The notes under the pieces were generated by a model. The model was not told the DNA's origin and made no database searches. It worked only from the letters and a program-made list of their open reading frames with translations. From NCBI GenBank assembly GCA_035495555.1, contig DATJFQ010000102.1, forward strand, positions 1 to 9,191: a stretch of 9,191 bases of DNA, in the 5' to 3' direction. The position numbers and the translations under genes were made by a program. Below are positions 1-5,733 of the stretch, piece after piece (position 1 is the first letter of the stretch; the number at the start of each line of letters is the position of its first letter). This DNA is from DATJFQ01 sp035495555 (lineage in GTDB: Bacteria > Acidobacteriota > Vicinamibacteria > Vicinamibacterales > 2-12-FULL-66-21).

Positions 1-818
1 CGCTGTCCGTCGGTGCGTTCCTCGAGAACCTGATCACCGCCGCACCGGCACACGGTTTCGCCGCTGACTACGAGGTCGTCAGTACAAAAGCGTCAACTGA
101 TGTGGCACACGTAGTGCTGAAATCGACGGCACCGCGCGACGCGCCGCTCGAGCGCCTGCGCGAACGTCGCACCGTTCGCAGCGGTCAGTCGGATCGCGAC
201 ATTTCCACTGCGGACGTGCAGGCACTTCGTGCGGCTGCCGGTGACGACGCGGTTCTGTTCTTCGCGGCGAGATCGCAACATGGACGGCGGCTGGCCGAAG
301 CGACGCTCGAAGCGAACCGCGTACAGACGGCGCGGGACGATGCGCAATCGGAGCTCGCAGACTGGATGCGCTGGACTCCGGAGGACGGACGCGCGCATCG
401 GAACGGCTTCACGCCGGAGTCGCTGGACATTACAGGAATTGCCGGATGGTATGTTCGCCACTTCATGAACAAGAAGGGCGTCCTCGGCAAACGCTTTCGG
501 AAGCAAAGCCTGGATCTGGTCCGCCGGCAACTGGCCAGCTACGCGGGCTGGATCGTGATCATGAGCCGGGACGACAGCATCCCCGCTCTGATGGACGCGG
601 GCCGTCGCTGCGAGCGGATGTGGCTCGAAGCTCGACCCCGTTCGATTGCTGTACATCCAATGTCGCAGGCGCTCGAGGAAGCTCCGCTCAAGGATCAGAT
701 CTCAGGAGATCTCGGATTGTCTGGCCGAGTGCAGTTCATTCTGAGAGTCGGTTATGTGACCGCCTACCCGCGCCCGGTCAGCTTGCGCATGCCCGTGTCA
801 TGGTTCCTGCGAACTTGA
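1..818 (+). CDS. Nitroreductase-family (Acg-like) protein, 5'-truncated by window edge
   Basis: The reading frame is open from base 3, through the ATG at 102, to the TGA at 816-818, giving about 271 visible residues; the real start lies before the window. The first visible residues (LSVGAFLENLITAA) match the nitroreductase pattern 'G-A-x-x-x-N-L-x-x-A-A', so the ATG at 102 is internal. Further family-like landmarks are ERLRERRTVRSGQ (the segment where the second half often has R-R-T-x-R), a tryptophan-rich W-x-R-W stretch, GRRCERMWLEA followed by AVHPMSQALE, and a C-terminal 'RVGY' strand. This pattern fits the Acg/Rv3131-like branch, which is longer than ordinary nitroreductases (about 330 residues) and is related to flavin-dependent NAD(P)H oxidoreductases. 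Substrate cannot be inferred and the flavin-binding N-terminus is missing here. The gene is convergent with the kinase gene, with a 35-bp gap. Confidence 0.75.
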   Translation, partial: LSVGAFLENLITAAPAHGFAADYEVVSTKASTDVAHVVLKSTAPRDAPLERLRERRTVRSGQSDRDISTADVQALRAAAGDDAVLFFAARSQHGRRLAEATLEANRVQTARDDAQSELADWMRWTPEDGRAHRNGFTPESLDITGIAGWYVRHFMNKKGVLGKRFRKQSLDLVRRQLASYAGWIVIMSRDDSIPALMDAGRRCERMWLEARPRSIAVHPMSQALEEAPLKDQISGDLGLSGRVQFILRVGYVTAYPRPVSLRMPVSWFLRT

Positions 819-853
819 AGTCGCACGCGAAAATTTCGTCGCCAATAGTCCCG
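819..853. other. Short convergent gap without a recognisable terminator
   Basis: Only 35 bp separate the stop of the nitroreductase-like gene (plus) from the stop of the kinase gene (minus). The stretch holds a small CGAAA-A-TTTCG symmetry at about 829-839. Its loop is too short for a hairpin and there is no GC stem plus T-run. Transcription from either side may read into the opposing gene. Confidence 0.4.
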
Positions 854-3505
854 TCATCGGCCGGACGCGCGGCTCGCGAGTTCTTGACTCCAATTGAGCG
901 TTACCTGTAGCCGAAACGGCGCGCCGGCCGCTTGCAGCATCAAGAAATGTCGCGCATCCGGCATGACGGCATATCGCGGTTCGCCGTCGTAGTTCCAGGG
1001 TTGCCGGCGGGTGAACATCGCGCGCGGCGTTGCGGTCTGGAATACCCGGCTGGCGGCAACGGGCGCCGACATCAGCGTGTCGTCGACTAGGTAGAAAAGT
1101 TCCGTGCCGTCAGACGACCATTGCGGGGTCGCGCCGCCGTGGGTCGATACCTGCCACTTGCCGTCGCCCGTCGGAAACGGACGCACGTAGACTTCATTCC
1201 GGCCGGCCTCGTTCGACTCATATGCCAGCCATCGTCCATCAGGCGAAATCGACGCCGCAAATTCCTTGGATCCGGTTCGTCGAAACGACCCGAGCTGTCG
1301 TGCGGCGTCCAGCCGCAGCGTCCACAGGCTGTTCGTTCCACCGATCTCGGTGAACGCGAGGATCGGCTCTTGCTTCGACATTGACGTGGGACTCTGCGAG
1401 TTGGGACTGGACGTGAGCTGCTCGGGCACGCCACTCCCGTCCGCGGCTGTCCAGAACAAATTCGAGGCGCCGCCCGCCCGATCCGACGTGAACACGATGC
1501 GACGGCCGTCCGGCGTCCATACGGGACTGCGGTCGCGATTCCTCCCGAACGTGAGCCGATTGATGCTGCGCCGATCCAGATCGTAGATCCAGATGGCACA
1601 GTCCGGTGAGGGTTGATCGGTGAATGCCAACGCCAGACGACGGCCGTCCGGCGAGGGTTGCGGCACGCCGCGATAGATTCCCGGCAGATCGAGGAGCACG
1701 TCGGAGCGACCGGTCCGATCGACGAGCGCGACGAGCGATCGGCCTGGTGCGGCATGCAGGAGCGATCCGTCATGCGCGATCGCAAAGAGTGCCATGCCTC
1801 CGTGATTGACCTCGATACCCTGCAGCACTGGTGTGGGCGAGCCGGCGACCGTCAGTCGCGCGCGGTCGAAGGGCACAGCCCACAGGTCGCTGTCGCGCGC
1901 GAACAACAGATGTCCAGTCGGACTCAGCCGCGGATTCGTGCCGGCGAGCAGCTCTCGTTCCGTGCCGGTTTCGAGCGAACGGACGATAATTCGAGCCGTG
2001 GCGAGCGCGCCCTGAGCCATCCTCGTATAGAGCACGGCCCGGCCATCGGGCGTGAGCTCGGGCCATTGCGCCCTGACCGCGCCCGAGTCGATCGTCGTCA
2101 GGGCCTTCGGTGCGCCTCCCGCCGCAGCGACCTGCATCAGATTCGGCGAACTGCCTGACGCAAACACGATCGTGTCGTGCGCGCCCCAGCTGGCGCCGCG
2201 CCGAAACCCTGCTGGACAGATCGTGACGGCCGCTCCCCCTGCCACAGGCACCTTCTTCAAGGCCCCGTCGCCAAAAAACCCGATCCATTGCCCGTCCGGC
2301 GAAAAGAAAGGACATTCGCCACCTTCGGTTCCTGCAATCGGCAGAGGGTCGACCTGATCGAGCGTGCGACGAAATAATTGCTGGACGCCCTGGCGCTGCG
2401 CCACATAGACGACGCTCCGCCCGTCGGGCGACAGGGCGAGACCAAACGAGATGAGCATGTCGCTGTCAGGTACCGAGAGAACGAAACGCGAGACCGATGT
2501 GGTCGTCGACGATCGCGCGTACACCGCGTTCCAGATACCGAGGCCAATGACCGTGCCCGCGAGGGCAATGCCGCCAGCCCATGCGAATCCGGCCCACCGC
2601 GGGTGCCGAGGCGCCGCTCGTACCATCGCCGCCCGGCCTTCGGCGCTCCACTTCAGTGCCTGCGTCAGATCGCCCGCACTCTGCCATCGCTCCGCCGGAT
2701 CTTTCGCGAGACATCGCGCGACGATTTGATCCAGGAGCGGCGGTACGTTATCGCGCGTGCCCGCCGGCAGAGAGGCAGTCGCTCTCGCTGCCGATACCGG
2801 CTCGGGTTCGTCTGTCAGGATCGCCGCGATGACCGCGGCGCGGCTCCCGCCGTCGAATGCTGGACGGCCGGCCGCCATCTGATAGATCAGCGCCCCAAGG
2901 GCGAAGATATCGGTCCGCGGATCAGGCTCGCGTCCCTCGAGTTGCTCCGGCGCCATGTACTGCGGCGTGCCCATCACAATGTCCTCGTCGGTGATGGTCT
3001 GAAGCGGCGACGCCTCGGCCAGGCGATCCGGCGCGCACAGGCGCGCGATGCCGAAATCGAGCAGCTTCACACCGCCGGGCGTCAGCATGACGTTCGAGGG
3101 CTTCAGATCGCAGTGGATGATCCCGTGGCGATGCGCATGGTCGAGTGCCGTCGATATCTCAATCGCATGGCGCACCAGTTCATCGATCGACAGCGCGCCG
3201 CGAGCCAGACGGTCCGCCAACGTTTCACCCTCCAGCGCTTCCATGACGAGAAACGCCATGCCGGCATGCTCGCCGATGTCATACAGCGAACAGATACGCG
3301 GATGGCTCAAACCCGCGAGCGCTCGGGCTTCGCGTTCGAACCGCTGGCGGCGCGCAGGACGTTCTCCGACCTGCTGCGACAGAATTTTGATCGCGACGCT
3401 GCGCCCGAGCCGTGTATCGATACCGTGATACACCTCGCCCATGCCGCCCTGTCCCAGCGGTCCCTGAATCTCGTAGACCCCCAGACGAAATCCTTGCGCG
3501 AGCAT
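854..3505 (-). CDS. Membrane Ser/Thr protein kinase with PD40/TolB-like propeller
   Basis: This 883-residue protein has a cytoplasmic Hanks-type kinase domain (about 11-285), one membrane segment (about 304-328) and a C-terminal region of PD40/WD40-like strands predicted to lie outside the cytoplasmic membrane. Kinase motifs are complete: glycine loop GQGGMG (18-23), VAIK with Lys40, alpha-C Glu59, catalytic loop HCDLKPSN (131-138) with Asp133, Lys135 and Asn138, DFG 150-152, GTPQYMAPE 179-187, and Asp199 of subdomain IX. The activation segment has Thr170, Thr172 and Thr180 as possible phosphorylation sites. The HRD arginine is Cys132. Propeller repeats show the SPDG-type turn at 359-362, 402-405, 485-488, 618-621, 664-667 and 754-757, with further degenerate copies. 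Kinase-TM-PD40 is a common acidobacterial architecture; the propeller is thought to sense or bind proteins or glycans, but no ligand is known. The ATG overlaps the stop of the upstream winged-helix/FHA gene (TAATG), so the kinase is probably translated by termination-reinitiation. Confidence 0.95.
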   Translation of the reverse strand: MLAQGFRLGVYEIQGPLGQGGMGEVYHGIDTRLGRSVAIKILSQQVGERPARRQRFEREARALAGLSHPRICSLYDIGEHAGMAFLVMEALEGETLADRLARGALSIDELVRHAIEISTALDHAHRHGIIHCDLKPSNVMLTPGGVKLLDFGIARLCAPDRLAEASPLQTITDEDIVMGTPQYMAPEQLEGREPDPRTDIFALGALIYQMAAGRPAFDGGSRAAVIAAILTDEPEPVSAARATASLPAGTRDNVPPLLDQIVARCLAKDPAERWQSAGDLTQALKWSAEGRAAMVRAAPRHPRWAGFAWAGGIALAGTVIGLGIWNAVYARSSTTTSVSRFVLSVPDSDMLISFGLALSPDGRSVVYVAQRQGVQQLFRRTLDQVDPLPIAGTEGGECPFFSPDGQWIGFFGDGALKKVPVAGGAAVTICPAGFRRGASWGAHDTIVFASGSSPNLMQVAAAGGAPKALTTIDSGAVRAQWPELTPDGRAVLYTRMAQGALATARIIVRSLETGTERELLAGTNPRLSPTGHLLFARDSDLWAVPFDRARLTVAGSPTPVLQGIEVNHGGMALFAIAHDGSLLHAAPGRSLVALVDRTGRSDVLLDLPGIYRGVPQPSPDGRRLALAFTDQPSPDCAIWIYDLDRRSINRLTFGRNRDRSPVWTPDGRRIVFTSDRAGGASNLFWTAADGSGVPEQLTSSPNSQSPTSMSKQEPILAFTEIGGTNSLWTLRLDAARQLGSFRRTGSKEFAASISPDGRWLAYESNEAGRNEVYVRPFPTGDGKWQVSTHGGATPQWSSDGTELFYLVDDTLMSAPVAASRVFQTATPRAMFTRRQPWNYDGEPRYAVMPDARHFLMLQAAGAPFRLQVTLNWSQELASRASGR

Positions 3506-4185
3506 TACGGCTGAGACCTGTTACGGCGTGTCAGACGCGACTCGGTTTCCGTCACGGCCAGGGCGGAAGCGGCGCGGAACGTGAGGGTAAACGGCCCAAT
3601 GCGAATCACGTCGCCTTCCTGCAGCAACGCCGGCGCGCTCACACGAACCGATCGGACGAAGGTCCCGTTCTTGCTGCCGAGATCCTCGACGGTCGCCGTT
3701 CGATCCGTGACCTCGATTCGTGCGTGACGGCGCGAGATCTTTGGCGAGTCCAACCAGATTTCGACGTCCGGATCGCGCCCGATGACGTGGGCGCCAGGCG
3801 TGAGTCCGAAACTGCGCATCCGCGCCGTCAGCCAGCAGACGGTACGGCTTCCGTCGGCTGCCGCGCGGGACGCAGCCTCGCCGAGGATTCGGGCGGCAAA
3901 GGCATACCCATATCCATAGACCGTTCGAACGATTCTCGCATCCTGCGGCGAGTCGCCGAGGGCCTGACGCAGTTCTTTGACGACGCGCGCGAGGCTCGCG
4001 TCGGAAACGAAGACGTCGGGCCAGATCCGCTCGAGCAGTTCGCGTTTCGACAGGACACGTGTCCGGTGCTGGACGAGCAGCGCCAGCAGATCGAATCCCT
4101 TCGGCGAAAGGTGCAGCTCGGTCGTGCCGCGCCAAACCGTCCGCGCGTCCACGTCGAGCATGCAGTCCGCGAAACGCACCTGCAC
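3505..4185 (-). CDS. Winged-helix (OmpR/PhoB-type) DNA-binding protein with FHA domain
   Basis: This 226-residue soluble protein joins two recognisable domains. Residues 1-97 form a Trans_reg_C winged helix: the opening beta strands (VRFADCMLDVDARTV), LSPKGFDLLALLV (26-38), the recognition-helix segment DASLARVVKELRQALG (62-77) and the wing IVRTVYGYGYAF (85-96). Residues about 113-207 are an FHA domain with its phosphothreonine-binding signature: GR 136-137, S-R-R-H 151-154, and GSKNGTF 170-176 (Arg137, Ser151, Asn173). There is no receiver domain, no membrane segment and no BTA domain, so it is not a classical response regulator or full EmbR. It starts at GTG (4183-4185), chosen because GGGAGG lies 5 nt upstream and the winged helix begins at once. 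It is the first gene of the operon with the kinase and overlaps it by one base. Likely role: a transcription factor whose activity responds to a phosphoprotein, plausibly the neighbouring kinase or its target. The domains are clear; the circuit is inferred. Confidence 0.93.
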   Translation of the reverse strand: MQVRFADCMLDVDARTVWRGTTELHLSPKGFDLLALLVQHRTRVLSKRELLERIWPDVFVSDASLARVVKELRQALGDSPQDARIVRTVYGYGYAFAARILGEAASRAAADGSRTVCWLTARMRSFGLTPGAHVIGRDPDVEIWLDSPKISRRHARIEVTDRTATVEDLGSKNGTFVRSVRVSAPALLQEGDVIRIGPFTLTFRAASALAVTETESRLTRRNRSQP

Positions 4186-4190
4186 GGTGC

Positions 4191-4196
4191 CCTCCC
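4191..4196 (-). promoter_or_regulatory. Ribosome-binding site fixing the GTG start of the winged-helix/FHA gene
   Basis: On the minus strand GGGAGG lies 5 nt before the GTG at 4183-4185. It is the strongest purine block upstream of the gene, and no in-frame ATG with a comparable site gives a complete winged helix. Confidence 0.7.
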
Positions 4197-4252
4197 GGGG
4201 GGCGTCAGAAATCAGAACATGCGCAGAATGCCGTCAAGATCGGCCCGCGAAA

Positions 4253-4270
4253 TGCGCTCATCTTAGCGCA
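4253..4270. repeat. 18-bp palindrome TGCGCT-N6-AGCGCA upstream of the sulfatase gene
   Basis: Two perfect 6-bp arms (4253-4258 and 4265-4270) flank a 6-bp spacer, ending 19 bp before the sulfatase ATG. A related self-complementary TGCGCA lies at 4220-4225. It could be an operator for a dimeric regulator or a small 5'-UTR hairpin. No T-run follows, so it is not a terminator. Confidence 0.45.
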
Positions 4271-4276
4271 AGTTCT

Positions 4277-4284
4277 GAGGGGGG
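4277..4284 (+). promoter_or_regulatory. Ribosome-binding site of the sulfatase-like gene
   Basis: GAGGGGGG precedes the ATG at 4290 by 5-9 nt. It supports starting the protein here rather than at the in-frame ATG at 4059, which would add 77 low-complexity residues and overlap the winged-helix/FHA gene on the other strand. Confidence 0.7.
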
Positions 4285-4289
4285 ACCGC

Positions 4290-5723
4290 ATGGGTCGAGA
4301 CGTCCGGAGGACCAGGACGCACGTGCTCGCGCGCGCCCTCGCCTGCGTCGTGTTGGCCGCGGTGCCGCCATGCCGCGACTCCCACACGAATCCCCTGACC
4401 GCCGGGCCTCGTTTGAACGTCGTCTTCATCACCCTGGACACGACACGCGCGGATCGGATCGGCGCCTACGGCTTTGGGGATGCCGGGACGCCAAACATCG
4501 ATCGCCTGGCGCGAGAAGGCGCGCTGTTCGAGCAGGCCGAGTCGGTGGCCCCCTTGACGCTGCCCGCGCACTGCAGTCTCTTCACAGGCCGTTTTCCGTT
4601 CGAACACGGCGTCCACGAAAACGGGGCGCCCCTGCCAGCGCAGGAGCGGACGCTTGCACAGGTCCTTCAGGCCGCAGGCATGCGCACCGGCGCATTTACC
4701 GCGTCGTTCGTGCTAGACCCTCGCTGGGGACTTGCGCGCGGGTTCGACCGATACGAGGGAACACCGCGCGTTCGTCGAACCGAAAGCGGCCGGGGCAGCG
4801 ATCGCCGGCCGGCAAACGAGGTCGTCGACCACGCCCTCGCGTGGCTCGAATCGACCCCGCCACATCCATTTTTCGTGTGGCTGCATTTCTATGACGCGCA
4901 CGGGCCGTACGACGCCGCCGGTCGCGAGGGCCGGGTTCCGGGCTACCAACCGGCGATCGGCTTCATGGACGGACAGATCGGCCGCCTGCTCGCGTTTCTA
5001 GACGTACACCGCGTCCGCGACCGAACCGTCATCGTCATTGTCGGAGATCACGGGGAAAGCCTCGGTGATCATGGCGAGCTGACGCATGGCTTATTCGTGT
5101 ACGAGAGCGTCACCCGCGTACCGCTGATCATCGCTGCGCCGAACGACGACTGGGTGCACGGGCGACAACGCGTCGCCGCCGTCGTCCGCAGCGTCGATGT
5201 GATGCCGACGATCCTGAATCTGCTGCACCTGCCCACGCCATCGTCGTCAATGTCCGGCAGGAGCCTCGTGCCGTTGATGACGGGCCGCGTTCCCGATTCC
5301 GGTCTCCAGGCCTACGCAGAAACGATGTTCCCGCGCGATCGGTTTGGCTGGAGTGAGTTGCGCGCAGTTCGAGAAGGCCGCTTCAAATTCATCGCGGCGC
5401 CACGTCCCGAGTTGTACGACTTGCAATCGGATTCGGACGAACGCGTCAACCTCTACGAGGTGCGCCCGACGCTCGCCGCCAGGCTCGCTGAGGCACTCCG
5501 AGTTCTGAAAGGCAGTAACACCGTCTCAGCGCAGACCTTCGTCGATCCGGACGCCGCGGCGCGACTTGCCGCGCTCGGCTACGTCGGCAATCTCCGCGCG
5601 CCGTCCGCGCGGGATGACGTGCCGCTCGCCGACCCGAAAGACAAGATCTCGCTGTATCTACTGATCACGAGGGACCGCACGCGAGATGTGCCTTATGCGG
5701 GCGTCCTGATCCCGCACCGATGA
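4290..5723 (+). CDS. Sulfatase/alkaline-phosphatase superfamily hydrolase, Thr at the formylglycine position
   Basis: From the ATG at 4290 the protein has 477 residues. Residues 1-28 (arginine-rich start, then LARALACVVLAAVPPC) look like an export signal. Cys28 could be a lipidation site, but Pro at -1 is not a canonical lipobox. The sulfatase fold starts at about 42 (LNVVFITLDTTRADRIGAYG; Asp50 is a metal ligand), with TPNIDRLAREG (67-77), the active-site segment TLPAHCSLFTG (90-100), the HFYDAHGPY strand, VGDHGES (251-257) supplying Asp253/His254, and RSVDVMPTIL. Aligned to the C/S-x-P-S-R-x-x-L-x-T-G signature, Thr90 occupies the formylglycine position. Thr is the nucleophile in phospho-transferring and phosphodiesterase members of the superfamily, so sulfate may not be the substrate. 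Related acidobacterial proteins usually continue into TPRs after a 'DPKDKI-x-x-Y' motif; here that motif appears near the end and the protein stops about 20 residues later. It is followed by a lipoprotein gene 10 bp downstream. Confidence 0.88.
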   Translation: MGRDVRRTRTHVLARALACVVLAAVPPCRDSHTNPLTAGPRLNVVFITLDTTRADRIGAYGFGDAGTPNIDRLAREGALFEQAESVAPLTLPAHCSLFTGRFPFEHGVHENGAPLPAQERTLAQVLQAAGMRTGAFTASFVLDPRWGLARGFDRYEGTPRVRRTESGRGSDRRPANEVVDHALAWLESTPPHPFFVWLHFYDAHGPYDAAGREGRVPGYQPAIGFMDGQIGRLLAFLDVHRVRDRTVIVIVGDHGESLGDHGELTHGLFVYESVTRVPLIIAAPNDDWVHGRQRVAAVVRSVDVMPTILNLLHLPTPSSSMSGRSLVPLMTGRVPDSGLQAYAETMFPRDRFGWSELRAVREGRFKFIAAPRPELYDLQSDSDERVNLYEVRPTLAARLAEALRVLKGSNTVSAQTFVDPDAAARLAALGYVGNLRAPSARDDVPLADPKDKISLYLLITRDRTRDVPYAGVLIPHR

Positions 5724-5727
5724 GGAG
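5722..5727 (+). promoter_or_regulatory. Ribosome-binding site overlapping the upstream stop codon
   Basis: GAGGAG lies 6 nt before the ATG at 5734 and shares two bases with the TGA (5721-5723) of the sulfatase-like gene. This packing supports one transcript and probable translational coupling of the two genes. Confidence 0.75.
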
Positions 5728-5733
5728 TCTTCG

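Larger units (their letters stand above)
4186..4289. promoter_or_regulatory. Divergent control region with CAGAA repeats
   Basis: This 104-bp gap separates the start of the winged-helix/FHA-kinase operon (minus) from the start of the sulfatase-lipoprotein operon (plus), so promoters for both probably lie here. CAGAA occurs at 4206-4210, 4213-4217 and 4224-4228 and inverted (TTCTG) at 4273-4277. Copies two and three start 11 bp apart, about one helical turn, as seen in direct-repeat sites of PhoB/OmpR-type winged helices. TCAGAAC at 4212-4218 is the exact reverse complement of GTTCTGA at 4272-4278. I could not pick convincing -35/-10 boxes on either strand. These are candidate operators only. 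Confidence 0.5.

Noticed and set aside
1087..1785. 232-codon minus-strand frame inside the kinase gene
   Set aside because: It is a second frame of the same strand within the PD40 region with Arg/Ser-rich composition; the kinase frame carries the real repeats.
2378..3514. A 378-codon open frame on the plus strand antisense to the kinase gene
   Set aside because: It is a by-product of GC-rich codon use: Arg-rich composition, no recognisable domain, no ribosome-binding site, and full overlap with a kinase that has every catalytic motif.
3412..4266. A 284-codon plus-strand frame over the winged-helix/FHA gene
   Set aside because: It lies antisense to a protein with two clear domains, is Arg-rich and shows no family motif.
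4059..4289. Upstream in-frame extension of the sulfatase-like protein by 77 residues
   Set aside because: The extension is Arg/Ala/Pro-rich, overlaps the divergent gene and its ribosome-binding site, and would place the export signal internally. The ATG at 4290 has its own strong ribosome-binding site.
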